Source: Bacillus sp. EB600
GTDB taxonomy: Bacteria > Bacillota > Bacilli > Bacillales > Cytobacillaceae
Direction of reading: 5' to 3'
Assembly: GCF_024494385.1 (NCBI RefSeq)
Contig: NZ_JAEVLT010000022.1
Coordinates: 17,930 to 81,929, forward strand
DNA length: 64,000 bases
Part shown: piece after piece, positions 31,116 through 44,041 of the stretch
Layout of the letters: every line of letters starts with the position of its first letter
Numbering within the stretch: the stretch's first letter is position 1
Position numbers and translations under genes: made by a program
Notes under the pieces: generated by a model
What the model saw: the letters and a program-made list of their open reading frames with translations, nothing else
What the model was told of the DNA's origin: nothing
The model's database searches: none

Positions 31116-31345
31116 TACCATTACCTCCCAAAAAAGGATTTTAATCTAAATTTTCACTCCCATAGCATTATTATGCATTAGTGTTTAGTAATACCTATTT
31201 TTAAATAGTGGTAGAGCTTTAGAACGAAGACAACCAATATAAAGAATAGGAGTTTAAAAAAGTCAGATTGGTTACTTATTTTTCACTTATTGAGTATGTT
31301 AATGGTAATATAAAAAGGACAACAATTGTGAATAGAGGTGTATTT

Positions 31346-31771
31346 ATGAAGTTAGATGAGCTGTCAATTGGACAAGTTTTCAAAACAAAGTCTTTTAAAT
31401 TAACAAAAGAGGATATTATGAGATTTGCAGGAGAATTTGACCCTCAATATATGCATTTAGATGAGGAAAAAGCAAACCAGGGAAGGTTTCATGGAATTAT
31501 TGCTTCAGGTATACATACTCTAGCTCTTACATTTAAGCTTTGGGTTGAAGAAGGAATCTATGGCGAAGATGTCATTGCTGGAACGCGGATGAATAATCTT
31601 AAATTTATCAGGCCCGTATATCCTGGAGATGAACTGCAGGTAATTGTTAAGGTTATTGACAAGAAAGCAACAAAAAATGAAACGGGCATCCTTACAGTAT
31701 TGTTATCTGCTTTCAATGATAAAAAAGAAAAAGTTTTTGAGGGTGAATTATCCGCATTGATTAAGCGATGA
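31346..31771 (+). CDS. MaoC-like dehydratase (hotdog fold)
   Basis: The 141-residue protein fits the MaoC/R-specific enoyl-CoA hydratase family. It begins KLDELSIGQVFKTKSF, then has MRFAGEFDPQYMHLDEEKA (the catalytic Asp and His of the hydratase 2 motif), GIIASGIHTLAL and FIRPVYPGDELQVIVKV. The likely substrate is an acyl-CoA, but no fatty acid genes are adjacent. The ATG at 31346 was chosen because AGAGGTG lies six bases upstream; longer frames begin without an RBS. Confidence 0.85.
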   Translation: MKLDELSIGQVFKTKSFKLTKEDIMRFAGEFDPQYMHLDEEKANQGRFHGIIASGIHTLALTFKLWVEEGIYGEDVIAGTRMNNLKFIRPVYPGDELQVIVKVIDKKATKNETGILTVLLSAFNDKKEKVFEGELSALIKR

Positions 31772-32141
31772 AGCTGCTCTTTTTTGCGACAAAGAACAAT
31801 AATTAATGGAAAAACTAAATAAAAAAACGATAACGGATTAGCCACCTTAAACTGAAAAATTTTCCGTTGTTGGATAACAAGAACGATGCTATTATAAACA
31901 GGCTGATTCGTTAAGTACACTAGTCGCTGGAGCTAGACAAAATGAGTAAAGCGAACTCGTTCAGAAAAACTTCTTCTATATTATCTTGTTTTGAGGGAAT
32001 GAACCTCAATATTAAAAGTTCATTTAACTAATTTCATAATCATGGCACATTGAATGTCTGCTCCTGCGCCAAAGCTTACTCGATGAAGCTGATGTTCAGC
32101 TCGTCGCAAGCCAGCAAGGAAGATTATTCAGTGCAGTAGGC
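31772..32141. other. Intergenic region before the 5S gene
   Basis: There is no gene. At 31920-31960 CACTAGTCGCTGGAGCTAGA then ATGAGTAAAGCGAACT resembles the end of the hairpin repeat at 50437-50510. No 23S rRNA 3' end is recognisable here. Confidence 0.45.
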
Positions 32142-32258
32142 TTGGTGGCAATAGCGAGAAGGTCACACCCGTTCCCATACCGAACACGGAAGTTAAGCTT
32201 CTGGAGGGCCGATGGTAGTTGGGACGCATGTCCCTGTGAGAGTAGGACGTTGCCAGGC
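32142..32258 (+). rRNA. rrf: 5S ribosomal RNA, isolated
   Basis: The 117-base sequence matches Bacillus 5S rRNA: TTGGTGGCAATAGCG at the start, AGGTCACACCCGTTCCCATA, CCGAACACGGAAGTTAAGC, GCCGATGGTAGTTGGGACG and CTGTGAGAGTAGGACG. Helix I still closes (TTGGTGGC against the 3' GTTGCCAGG with G-U pairs). Helix II keeps pairing through changes on both sides (GAGAAG with CTTCT). A terminator follows directly. No 16S or 23S gene is adjacent. Confidence 0.93.
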
Positions 32259-32260
32259 AC

Positions 32261-32291
32261 AAAAAGGGCACCTAAAGAGGTTGTCCTTTTT
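32261..32291 (+). terminator. Terminator after the 5S rRNA
   Basis: AAAAAGGGCA pairs with TGTCCTTTTT (one wobble) around an 11-base loop. Confidence 0.85.
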
Positions 32292-32383
32292 GCTATGGGG
32301 AATCATTCTAATGAAATAGAAAAAGATTGGCAATCACCGCCAAGCTTTTTCATATGTTTGATTTATAGTAAACGTTGAATAAT

Positions 32384-33358
32384 TTAGTTTTCAATTGATC
32401 CATTGCGAGCCATAATGGTCACCGTAATAAGGATACACAGGCCTCCTGCAAAAGAAGCCCATCCCATTTGTACATGTAAAAATAGAACTGCAATGATGGT
32501 GGCAGATAAAGGTTCTCCACATGATAACACACTAGCTTCCGAAGCAGAAATATATTTAAGGCTGGCTATATAAACAGAAAACGCGATCAGTGTGCCAAAT
32601 ATAACAATAAAGCTGACAAGGATCCATGTGCTTAAAGAGTTGTTTCCAGAAAAACGCCAAATCGGGTGGAAAAATCCCATTCCAATACCGCCAATGAGCA
32701 TCCCCCATCCTGAAATCATTGCCGCACTATATTTTTGCAGCAAACCACCTGGATAGATCGTATAAAAAGCCAACGTTATCGCTGAAAGGATCCCCCAAAA
32801 AACAGCCAACGGAGAAATAGAAATTCGCTGCCAGTTACCGTCTGTTACGAGCAGAAAAGCGCCAAAAAGCGCAAAAAACACTGAAATAACCTGTGAGATA
32901 TGCGGCAAATGTTTGCGTCGTAATGCAGCGTAAATGGTTATAAAAACAGGACCCATATATTGTAAGATCGTACCTGTTGCTGCGTTTCCATATTTAATAG
33001 ATTCGAAATAGGAAAACTGAACACCTAGTAAACCGATGATTCCAAATAAAACCAGCTTTAGTGCATCTCTTTTTACTTTCCAGATGGTAAAGATTGATAT
33101 CAGGCCTGATTTCATTGAAATACCAGCTAAAATCAACAATCCTGCAATGCTCATTCGAACCGTCACTAACCATCCGGAATGAATGCCGTAGCGTTGAAAT
33201 AAAACCTGGGCAGCCGTACCTGACACTCCCCAAAGAACGGCCCCTAGTAGTACCATTGAAAGCCCTTTGTAATGTTTAAATTGCTTATTGGTAAATACAA
33301 GGTTAGTTTTAGCAGCAACATTCTGTTGTAAGGAACCCCCCATATTTATGTAACTCAA
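32384..33358 (-). CDS. EamA (DMT) family transporter
   Basis: The 324-residue protein has ten predicted membrane helices in two EamA repeats (about 35-165 and 180-315). Markers are VLLGAVLWGVSGTAAQVLF, KYGNAATGTILQYMGPVF and the second-half SASEASVLSCGEPLSATIIA. Members export small metabolites such as amino acids; the substrate here is unknown. It most resembles the YicL-like branch by eye. The start is TTG, behind GGAGGTGG with seven bases of spacing. It is a single gene. Confidence 0.85.
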   Translation of the reverse strand: MSYINMGGSLQQNVAAKTNLVFTNKQFKHYKGLSMVLLGAVLWGVSGTAAQVLFQRYGIHSGWLVTVRMSIAGLLILAGISMKSGLISIFTIWKVKRDALKLVLFGIIGLLGVQFSYFESIKYGNAATGTILQYMGPVFITIYAALRRKHLPHISQVISVFFALFGAFLLVTDGNWQRISISPLAVFWGILSAITLAFYTIYPGGLLQKYSAAMISGWGMLIGGIGMGFFHPIWRFSGNNSLSTWILVSFIVIFGTLIAFSVYIASLKYISASEASVLSCGEPLSATIIAVLFLHVQMGWASFAGGLCILITVTIMARNGSIEN

Positions 33359-33615
33359 ATTGCCACCTCCAATAATTTAAATCTTATCATAATTTCGAAA
33401 GAATGGTATGCTTGGTTATGAAAACAGGGGCAATTTAGCAGACTTTAGAAAGAAACTCAGAATAATATGGTAATAATGTAACCTCAAAATTTTAATAAAG
33501 TTTACTGCTTGTCCGCATAAATTCTTCTTTAATAATAAATACTTAAAATACATGGTTCTTCGCTTAAAAAGGTGTGAAATTCCAAAAGATTATACTTTTT
33601 CATAATTACTATATA

Positions 33616-33624
33616 TGCTATATT
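33616..33624 (+). promoter_or_regulatory. Probable extended -10 of the amino acid ABC operon
   Basis: TGCTATATT is an extended -10 about 50 bases ahead of the binding protein gene, with a weak TTTTTC 17 bases upstream as -35. The rest of the 33359-33673 gap is AT-rich with no other feature seen. Confidence 0.4.
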
Positions 33625-33673
33625 AATAAAGAATTTAATGAATTAACACAATTTTAACTATTAGGAGGTTTGT

Positions 33674-34444
33674 ATGAAAAAGTTTGGTTTATTTAGTTTA
33701 CTTCTAATTCTCACCCTTGTGATCGCTGCTTGCGGAAATAAAGATTCAGCAGGAAAGAAAGAGAATAGTGAAAAAGTATATAAAGTGGGTGTAGACACTA
33801 CATATCCTCCGTTTGAATTTAAAGAAGGCAATCAGTATAAGGGGATCGATATTGATTTAATTAATGCTATTGCGAAAAACCAGGGAATTAAAATTGAACT
33901 TTCTCCAATGGACTTTGGTGGAATTATTCCTGCAATGCAAGCAAATCAGCTTGATGTTGCCATTGCTGGAATGAGTATTACAGATGAAAGAAAAAAAGTT
34001 GTTGATTTTTCTACACCTTATTTTAACGCTGGGTTAACTGTAGTGGTTAAAAAAGATAATGCAACCATTAAATCAGTTGATGACCTAACTGGCAAAACTG
34101 TTGCAGTAAAAAAAGGAACAACAGGTGCAAAATATGCCCTGGATAATGCATCAAAACTTGGCATAAAAGTTGTGCAATTTAACGATAGTCCGGCGATGTT
34201 CCAGGAGGTTTCAAATGGAAATGCTGATGCACTGATTGAAGATTACCCGGTTATCTCCTATGCGATTGCCCAAAAAGACCTGGGGTTAAAAATTGTGGGG
34301 AAACGATTGAATGGCGACCAGTATGGAATTGCTGTATTAAAAGGGCAAAATCAAGATGTATTGAAAAAAATCAATAACGGTCTTGCTGAACTGAAAAAAG
34401 ATGGGACATATGATAAAATTATAAAAACTTATCTAGCTAAATAA
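33674..34444 (+). CDS. Polar amino acid ABC transporter, substrate-binding lipoprotein
   Basis: The 256-residue protein has a lipoprotein signal (lipobox IAAC near residue 20) and a family 3 solute-binding fold. VGVDTTYPPFEFKEGNQYKG is the family signature, followed by AGMSITDERKKVVDFSTPY. It binds a polar or basic amino acid outside the membrane (ArtP/GlnH-like) and passes it to the permease encoded next. The ATG follows TAGGAGG. It is the first gene of a three-gene operon; a GC-rich hairpin after it may raise its expression over the permease. Confidence 0.9.
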   Translation: MKKFGLFSLLLILTLVIAACGNKDSAGKKENSEKVYKVGVDTTYPPFEFKEGNQYKGIDIDLINAIAKNQGIKIELSPMDFGGIIPAMQANQLDVAIAGMSITDERKKVVDFSTPYFNAGLTVVVKKDNATIKSVDDLTGKTVAVKKGTTGAKYALDNASKLGIKVVQFNDSPAMFQEVSNGNADALIEDYPVISYAIAQKDLGLKIVGKRLNGDQYGIAVLKGQNQDVLKKINNGLAELKKDGTYDKIIKTYLAK

Positions 34445-34465
34445 AGATTTCTGTAAGATACGGGT

Positions 34466-34482
34466 GCGCGCTATAAGCGCGC
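34466..34482 (+). promoter_or_regulatory. Intercistronic hairpin
   Basis: GCGCGC-TATAA-GCGCGC is a perfect 6-bp GC stem followed by TTTCTGTTT. It is probably a weak terminator or mRNA stabiliser that favours the binding protein over the downstream genes. Confidence 0.6.
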
Positions 34483-34508
34483 TTTCTGTTTGAAAGGGGA
34501 TGAAAAAT

Positions 34509-35153
34509 GTGGATGTAATTGTTGCAGCTTTACCAATATTGTTAGAAGGACTTCAAGTTACGATCTATATATTTATTATTGCTATTATTCTTGGCTTTTT
34601 AATCGGTTTAGTAATGTCTTTGCTGCGGCTTGCGCCCAGCAAGATTTTGAACTGGATTGCAAAGGTGTATGTAAACGCGATTCGCGGAACACCATTTATT
34701 GTACAACTGTTTTTTATTTATTTTGGAATAAATTCTTTGCATTTGCTTTCCTTGAACAGTACGACAGCCGGTATTATTACCGTTGCTATTAATGCAGGGG
34801 CCTATTTTGCGGAGATAATCAGAGCGGGAATTCAATCAATTGATAAAGGACAGGCAGAGGCGGCTAGATCAATTGGTTTTACCAGTTCACAAACGATGCG
34901 CTACGTGGTCCTGCCACAGGCTTTTCGAAGAATGCTTCCGACAATTACAAACCAATCGATTATTAGTTTAAAAGATACTTCTCTTTTATCCGTTATTGGG
35001 ATTGCGGATTTAACACAGCAGGGGCAAATTCAAGCTTCAGCAACGTTCGAAGCATTTAAGATTTGGCTCGCTGTTGGTATCATTTATTTTATTATCATTT
35101 ATCTGTTAACCCTTCTTGCTAATTTTGTTGAAAGGAGGTTTCAGCTTCGATGA
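34509..35153 (+). CDS. Polar amino acid ABC transporter, permease
   Basis: The 214-residue integral membrane protein has five predicted helices and belongs to the HisM/GlnP family. [20 protein letters not shown] is the EAA loop that contacts the ATPase, and [18 protein letters not shown] is the usual N-terminal family motif. The GTG at 34509 is preferred because AAAGGGG is nine bases upstream; the ATG three codons earlier touches that site. The gene ends in an ATGA overlap with the ATPase gene. Confidence 0.9.
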   Translation: MDVIVAALPILLEGLQVTIYIFIIAIILGFLIGLVMSLLRLAPSKILNWIAKVYVNAIRGTPFIVQLFFIYFGINSLHLLSLNSTTAGIITVAINAGAYFAEIIRAGIQSIDKGQAEAARSIGFTSSQTMRYVVLPQAFRRMLPTITNQSIISLKDTSLLSVIGIADLTQQGQIQASATFEAFKIWLAVGIIYFIIIYLLTLLANFVERRFQLR

Positions 35154-35878
35154 GCATCATCTCTGTAAAAAAACTAAGAAAATCGTTTGGAAATGTGGAA
35201 GTTTTAAAAGATATCAATGCTGAGATACAAGAAAAAGAAGTGATTTGTGTTATTGGTCCATCCGGGTCGGGAAAGAGTACCTTCCTGCGCTGCCTAAATC
35301 GCCTCGAAGAGATTACCGGCGGTGAAGTAGTGATAAACGGGCACAATATCACAGATCCAAAAATTAATATAAATAAAGTAAGACAAGATGTTGGAATGGT
35401 TTTTCAACAATTTAATCTATTTCCGCATAAAACTGTCCTAGAAAATATCACCCTTGGACCTATAAAGGTTCGTGGGATTTCCAAAGCAGAAGCTGAAAAA
35501 ATAGCTTATGATTTACTAGATAAAGTTGGTCTGCAAGAAAAAGCCAATAGTTACCCGGGAGAACTATCGGGAGGACAAAAGCAGCGGGTTGCCATCGCAA
35601 GGGCACTGGCGATGAATCCAAAAATCATGCTTTTTGATGAACCGACTTCTGCCCTTGATCCTGAAATGGTCGGGGAAGTTCTAGAGGTTATGAAACAGCT
35701 TGCGAAAGAAGGAATGACCATGATCGTGGTTACCCATGAAATGGGCTTTGCACGTGAAGTTGGCGACCGGGTTATTTTTATGGATGGGGGCTATATTGTA
35801 GAAGAAAACAAACCAAATGAATTATTCAGCAACCCTCATCATGAAAGAACGAAAGCTTTCTTAAGTAAGGTGCTTTAA
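35150..35878 (+). CDS. Polar amino acid ABC transporter, ATP-binding protein
   Basis: The 242-residue ATPase drives the importer (GlnQ/ArtM-like). Motifs are Walker [11 protein letters not shown]-loop [10 protein letters not shown], signature ELSGGQKQR, Walker [17 protein letters not shown] and H-loop VVTHEMGFA. The start overlaps the permease stop, so the two are made together. A terminator at 36029 ends the operon. Confidence 0.95.
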   Translation: MSIISVKKLRKSFGNVEVLKDINAEIQEKEVICVIGPSGSGKSTFLRCLNRLEEITGGEVVINGHNITDPKININKVRQDVGMVFQQFNLFPHKTVLENITLGPIKVRGISKAEAEKIAYDLLDKVGLQEKANSYPGELSGGQKQRVAIARALAMNPKIMLFDEPTSALDPEMVGEVLEVMKQLAKEGMTMIVVTHEMGFAREVGDRVIFMDGGYIVEENKPNELFSNPHHERTKAFLSKVL

Positions 35879-36419
35879 ACAAGAACTGAAATTCTTTTAA
35901 TCAACCCTAACGCTTCCGATGTTTGGACATACATTTACAAGAAAGAAAGCGCAAGCTAGTTTTTTATCTGATTTCAAATTAGTTCATGTGGATAAATCCT
36001 ATTATAGTAAATTTTACTTACGAATTAAGGCAGTGGACAAAAGTTGGTATTACCGGCTTTTGTCTGCTGCCTTTTATTGTTTTTGTACTTCCTAGTGAAG
36101 ACCTCGTTTCTTTAGCAGCCTTTGTCCCTGTACCATTACCTTTTTCTTCTTTTTTAGGTAAATGCAAATGCCAATTAGAGACATTGTTCAACCCAAAAGG
36201 ACGGCTTCGCCCATGCATGGATGAAGCATAAAACGCAATAAAAGTTAATCCATTTTCTCATGCTAATGAAAGGCATTTTTTGAATTATTTGTAAATATTC
36301 AATGAATTCGACAAAGATTTTCCATTCGCCGTTTTATAATGGTTAGAGCATTGCCCATAAAGTTTTTCTTACATATAAACTTTTTCACAAAAGACAATGA
36401 AGAATTTGGAGAGTGAGAG
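35879..36419. other. Intergenic region after the amino acid ABC operon
   Basis: It contains the terminator at 36029 and, in the last 100 bases, AT-rich DNA that should carry the promoter of the exporter operon. No further gene is supported. Confidence 0.4.
36029..36084 (+). terminator. Rho-independent terminator of the amino acid ABC operon
   Basis: A 15-bp stem (GGCAGTGGACAAAAG / CTTTTGTCTGCTGCC, with one wobble pair) with a 13-base loop is followed by TTTTATTGTTTTT. Confidence 0.85.
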
Positions 36420-37349
36420 ATGAGTTCTGATGAGGTTATCATTGAAGTGCAAAATCTAGTGAAAAACTATGGGGAATTTAAGGCGGTTAAGGGAATAGAA
36501 TTTGAGGTGAAAAAGGGTGAGGTGTTTGGTCTACTTGGTCCTAATGGTGCTGGTAAAACGACAACATTAGAAATGTTAGTAGGACTCAGGAAGCCGGATC
36601 AAGGAACCGCAAAGATTGCCCAGTATGATATTATCAATGATTTAAAAAAGGTTAAGGAGGTAATTGGTGTTCAATTACAATCTACTTCATTATTTGAACT
36701 GCTTACCGTAGAGGAAATCCTTCACCTTTATGCAAGCTTTTATCCCAAGCATGTTTCCATTCCTTCCTTGATTGATGAAATGCTGCTGACGGATAAAAGG
36801 AAAGATCGAATAAAGAGCTTATCCGGCGGACAAAAACAGAGGCTTGCCATAGCCTTAGCACTTGTACACGATCCATTCGTTATATTCTTGGACGAACCGA
36901 CAACAGGACTTGATCCGCAAGCAAGAAGAACGCTATGGGATATTATCCTTCGTTTAAAGGAAAAAGGGAAGTCGATTATGATGACCACTCACTATATGGA
37001 TGAAGCGCATGTATTATGTGATCGAATTGCTATTATGGATCAAGGACAGCTTATCGCTTTAGACACACCCTCGGAGCTTGTTAAAAATCTTCAGTCTGAT
37101 AGTGCCGTACAGTTCCGTTTCCAGTCTGAAGCAGAAGAAGTGAATTTACTTGACATACCAGGCGTGAAGCAGGTTGGCAGTCATAAAGATGGATATGTTC
37201 TTTATACAGATGATCTGCAAACCACATTAACGAGTTTAATAACCTTTGCTTCCGAAAAACAGCTTCAATTGATGGATTTGCAATCCCGAACAGCGACTCT
37301 TGAAGATGTGTTCATCCATATGACCGGAAGGAGCCTAAGAGAAGGATGA
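36420..37349 (+). CDS. ABC exporter ATP-binding protein (DrrA/CcmA-like)
   Basis: The 309-residue protein has an ABC domain (Walker A GPNGAGKTT, signature LSGGQKQR, Walker B VIFLDEPTTGLDP, H-loop TTHYMDEA) and a C-terminal extension of about 90 residues. The extension ends in ATLEDVFIHMTGRSL, typical of drug and antibiotic exporter ATPases. It overlaps the permease gene by ATGA. The start is ATG after GGAGAGTGAG. Confidence 0.92.
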   Translation: MSSDEVIIEVQNLVKNYGEFKAVKGIEFEVKKGEVFGLLGPNGAGKTTTLEMLVGLRKPDQGTAKIAQYDIINDLKKVKEVIGVQLQSTSLFELLTVEEILHLYASFYPKHVSIPSLIDEMLLTDKRKDRIKSLSGGQKQRLAIALALVHDPFVIFLDEPTTGLDPQARRTLWDIILRLKEKGKSIMMTTHYMDEAHVLCDRIAIMDQGQLIALDTPSELVKNLQSDSAVQFRFQSEAEEVNLLDIPGVKQVGSHKDGYVLYTDDLQTTLTSLITFASEKQLQLMDLQSRTATLEDVFIHMTGRSLREG

Positions 37350-38446
37350 AAGCCTATTGGCAATTAACTTTAGCGCAGCTGCGCATTTTTCTTCGCAATC
37401 GCCAGGTTTTATTTTGGACGTTGGCATTTCCGATCTTTCTAATGGTGATGCTAGGCTCCTTTTTAGGTAATGGAAATGGAATGTCAGTATCCATCAGTGT
37501 AGTGGATCAAGACCAATCCATACAATCGAAAGAGTTTCAATCAATTGTAAAAAAGAGCGAAGCGATTGATCTAAAAAAAGAAAATAGTAAAGATAAAGCG
37601 TTTGAACAGTTGAAAAAAGGGGATATCCAGCTTGTCGTGGTCATACCTAAAGGATATGGCGACAGTCTCACACACCCAACTGCAGGCTCAAAACCGTTCT
37701 CGATCCCTGTTTATTATAATGAAACAAATGTAGCTGTTTCCCAAGTCGGTCTTCAGCTTGTGAATAATGCGGTGGATGACATTAGTAAAGAGAAGGTTGA
37801 TTACACTCCCGTAGTTTTGACGACTGCAAAGGGAATCGAAACGTTAAATTTAAAATATATTGACTTTTTAGTACCGGGTATCGTTGCCATGATGATTATG
37901 AGCAACAATATGAACGGTGTTGCCGGACAAATAGCATCATGGCGAGAACGCGGGATTCTAAGAAGAATGCAAGGAACAACATTAAAAGCCTCTACGTTCA
38001 TTGCAGCGCAAATTTCAGCAAGGCTCATGCTAAATGGATTGCAAGCTCTCCTTGTACTCGGTGTGGCACGCTTAATCTTTGGGGTTGAAGTAAGAGGCTC
38101 ATGGTTTACGCTAATTAGCTTTGTCATTTTAGGGACTCTGGCATTTATGGCGATTGGATTTATCATTGCAGGCATTGCGAAAACGCCGGAAAGTGCGGCG
38201 CCAATTGCAGGATTTTTATCCTTTCCGATGCTGTTTTTGGGAGGCGTGTTTTTCCCGATCAAAAATATGCCCGAATTCCTGCAGCCGATCGTACAAATTT
38301 TGCCGATTGCCCACCTTAGCCATGCATTACGTGAAACGATGAATGTCGGTGCATCGTTTATGAGCTTAGGATCTGAAGCGTTGATTTTGGGAGGATGGCT
38401 CATTGGTGCGTTCGTCGTCGCGAGTTATACATTCAAATGGGAGTAA
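37346..38446 (+). CDS. ABC-2 type exporter permease
   Basis: The 366-residue protein has one N-terminal helix (about 18-42), an extracellular region of about 130 residues, and then five helices. This is the ABC-2/YhgE-linked arrangement. The helix-lining motif GFLSFPMLFLGGVFFPIKNM and the late IVQILPIAHLSHALRE are typical. Together with the ATPase it would export a drug, peptide or lipid-like molecule; the substrate is unknown. Confidence 0.9.
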   Translation: MKAYWQLTLAQLRIFLRNRQVLFWTLAFPIFLMVMLGSFLGNGNGMSVSISVVDQDQSIQSKEFQSIVKKSEAIDLKKENSKDKAFEQLKKGDIQLVVVIPKGYGDSLTHPTAGSKPFSIPVYYNETNVAVSQVGLQLVNNAVDDISKEKVDYTPVVLTTAKGIETLNLKYIDFLVPGIVAMMIMSNNMNGVAGQIASWRERGILRRMQGTTLKASTFIAAQISARLMLNGLQALLVLGVARLIFGVEVRGSWFTLISFVILGTLAFMAIGFIIAGIAKTPESAAPIAGFLSFPMLFLGGVFFPIKNMPEFLQPIVQILPIAHLSHALRETMNVGASFMSLGSEALILGGWLIGAFVVASYTFKWE

Positions 38447-38478
38447 ATAAGATAGATAGAGAATAGGAGGAGAAATTA

Positions 38479-38913
38479 ATGAAATCTCAAGATTATAAGA
38501 ATCATATTCGTATGCACCCTGTGTATCATTATGTATTGTCACTTTTAGTTCTCGTAACGTTGGCAGCTGCCATTACCAATATGGTTCTCGCTTTTAATAT
38601 GGGAACCAATATTCTTCAAGCTGTCATTCTTGTATTGATGATGATTATGATCGTTATCATTGCAGCACTTGTGAGAATGTATGCACTTAAGGCACAAGAC
38701 CGGGCCATTCGAGCTGAGGAAAGCCTTCGTTATTATGTGTTAACCGGTGAGTTGCTCGATCCCGCACTCAGTATGGGTCAAATTGTCGCGTTACGATTTG
38801 CCGGAGATAGTGAGTTTACAGATCTGTGTAAAGAAGCTGCTGTCAAAGGGTTAAAGCCGGATGACATTAAGAAAGCCATTAAGAATTGGAAGGCCGACTA
38901 TAATCGGATCTAG
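38479..38913 (+). CDS. DUF6526 family membrane protein
   Basis: The 144-residue protein has two membrane helices (about 15-37 and 45-65) and a cytoplasmic C-terminal part with RMYALKAQDRAIRAEE and RFAGDSEFTDLC. The pattern fits DUF6526, a Bacillaceae family of unknown role. It lies 32 bases behind the ABC permease with its own AGGAGG and shares the terminator at 38921, so it is probably part of the exporter operon. Confidence 0.75.
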   Translation: MKSQDYKNHIRMHPVYHYVLSLLVLVTLAAAITNMVLAFNMGTNILQAVILVLMMIMIVIIAALVRMYALKAQDRAIRAEESLRYYVLTGELLDPALSMGQIVALRFAGDSEFTDLCKEAAVKGLKPDDIKKAIKNWKADYNRI

Positions 38914-38920
38914 ACAGAGA

Positions 38921-38955
38921 AAAAACACGTTAGAGTAAGGAGCTAACGTGTTTTT
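38921..38955 (+). terminator. Rho-independent terminator of the exporter operon
   Basis: AAAAACACGTTAG and CTAACGTGTTTTT form a perfect 13-bp stem. Confidence 0.9.
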
Positions 38956-39213
38956 AGTGGATCTTAGTTCATCCTTAATTTGAAATTCTTTATTAGAGGA
39001 TTTAGGAAGAAAATTAGGAGGGATTGGCAACTATATGTCAAAGTATAGTGTTTAATAAATAAATTGTCATCAACCATAACAAATAGATTCCAATTTATGG
39101 TTTAAATATTTTAATCAATCTTTGGTTAAATTTTCATTTTTTGTTCATGGCTTGTTCAAAAAATGTGGCTAAATTGAGAGTTGTAAAACTAAATTAATTA
39201 GGAGGCTCTCAAT

Positions 39214-39834
39214 ATGAAAGTTAAATCAAGTTTAATCGCACCTGCAATAGCAGCAGCTTTATTAGCCCCAACTGTTGGGACTGCAATTGCCAATCACACA
39301 ACCAATTCTGCAAAAACATCCGTATCTATTCAAAAAGAAGATCAAAAAGAAAGAAAACATGAATGGGGAAAAGGAGAAAAGCAGAAAGAACTCACAAACA
39401 TTATCAATCAATACGCCACACCTCAGTTAAAGAATCAATTAACAAAAGATATTGCAACTCGTGTAACCTTAATGATGGAATTAAGACAAACACCAGGATT
39501 CCAAAAGAAAAAAGAACAAGAGAAAGCACAACGCCAAGCATTTTACAAAGCTCACAAACAAGAAATTGATGCTATAAAACAACAAGTTAAAGATGGAAAA
39601 TTAACAAAACACCAAGCACATAAGAAATTAAAAGCGCTATTTGGAAAACTAGAATATAAAAATAAAATGAATCATAAAGGAAAAGAGCAAGGAACACGTG
39701 CAATCCGCCAAGAATTAAAAGCAGCCATTCAAAAGAAAGACAATACCGCTATTAATGCTGCTTTAGAAAAAATTGATAAAGAATTACAAAGTTCTAATCA
39801 GCAATTACTACAGAAAATTAACGCTAATAAATAA
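39214..39834 (+). CDS. Secreted Lys/Gln-rich helical protein
   Basis: The 206-residue protein has a clear signal peptide (KVKSSLIAPAIAAALLAPTV, cleavage probably after GTAIA near residue 26). A highly charged, helix-rich mature part follows, with many Lys, Gln and Glu and no Cys. I do not recognise a family. The ATG follows TTAGGAGG. It is monocistronic, with its own terminator. The helices could form a coiled-coil or wall-associated rod. Confidence 0.7.
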   Translation: MKVKSSLIAPAIAAALLAPTVGTAIANHTTNSAKTSVSIQKEDQKERKHEWGKGEKQKELTNIINQYATPQLKNQLTKDIATRVTLMMELRQTPGFQKKKEQEKAQRQAFYKAHKQEIDAIKQQVKDGKLTKHQAHKKLKALFGKLEYKNKMNHKGKEQGTRAIRQELKAAIQKKDNTAINAALEKIDKELQSSNQQLLQKINANK

Positions 39835-43292
<3,458 letters not shown>

Positions 43293-43621
43293 AAAATATT
43301 AAAGTTTAAATAGGTAGAAAGTGTTGCTGTTTTTTTTTATAGAAAGCAGAACCCCCATGTTAATCATCCTTCCGTGACTATCTACAAAATTTTACATACT
43401 CCAAAATAAAATTATATCACGAGAAGAAGATGATTCGATTACTATTTTTCTGTTTAATTATAAACACAATTTTCTATCTTTACTTGGAAAATAACCTCCT
43501 TCGTTATACTAGCCTAAAAAAAATCTAACAAACCTTATTTCATTTTTAAGAAAAAAATCTGAATACTAACAGTTGAAAATGGAATAGTAAGATTGTACTA
43601 AATTTAGAAGGGGGTAACATA
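43293..43621. other. Intergenic region between lacZ and the Excalibur gene
   Basis: It is AT-rich with no gene and no clear terminator for lacZ. The GAAGGGGG site just before 43622 belongs to the next gene. Confidence 0.35.
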
Positions 43622-43987
43622 ATGAAAAGATGGTTTACAGCAGTTCTAGCATTTTCATTTTTAGTTGTGGGGTATTCAGCCGGAACACAGGCAGCCGTAG
43701 TAGATCATAATTGTCCAGATTTCTCTAGCCATCAGGCAGTTATGGATTATTGGTACAGCCACGGTTATAGTGCTACCAATGATCCTGAACGTTTAGACGG
43801 TGACAATGATGGCCTGCCATGTGAAGTAACAAAAGGGGAATATGACGCTTTTATAAAAAGCAAGCAGCCTACTGGTGGTACAATGCCAAAAACAGCAACC
43901 AACAATGTTTCTATGATCCTATTGGGTACCGGGATAGCCGCACTTGGTCTAGTACTTGTTTTACGTCGTAAAAACGTAAAGGAATAA
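43622..43987 (+). CDS. Excalibur calcium-binding protein with sortase signal
   Basis: The 121-residue precursor has a signal peptide (about 1-24) and an Excalibur domain (NCPDFSSHQAVMDYW, then the Ca-binding loop LDGDNDGLPCE with the paired Cys). It ends in a cell wall sorting signal: MPKTA, a hydrophobic stretch, then RRKNVKE. The motif departs from LPXTG and looks like the LPXTA type used by class D sortases. It would end up covalently attached to the wall. The neighbouring sortase is its probable enzyme. Confidence 0.88.
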   Translation: MKRWFTAVLAFSFLVVGYSAGTQAAVVDHNCPDFSSHQAVMDYWYSHGYSATNDPERLDGDNDGLPCEVTKGEYDAFIKSKQPTGGTMPKTATNNVSMILLGTGIAALGLVLVLRRKNVKE

Positions 43988-44000
43988 AATGAATAAAAAC

Positions 44001-44029
44001 AACGACAGGAGATTTATCCTGTCGTTTTC
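44001..44029 (+). terminator. Hairpin between the Excalibur and sortase genes
   Basis: AACGACAGGA and TCCTGTCGTT pair around a 6-base loop, followed by TTCT. It may end most transcripts after the substrate gene and let some continue into the sortase gene. Confidence 0.75.
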
Positions 44030-44041
44030 TAATGAGTGGTG

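Noticed and set aside
32142..32378. A 78-codon open frame on the + strand
   Set aside because: It lies on the 5S rRNA and its terminator; the frame is a chance reading of the RNA gene.
33430..33673. ArgR-type operator before the amino acid ABC operon
   Set aside because: AT-rich stretches loosely resemble an ARG box but no convincing match could be shown by eye.
37801..38403. A 200-codon leftward frame
   Set aside because: It runs antisense through the ABC-2 permease, whose motifs and coupling are clear; no RBS supports the other strand.
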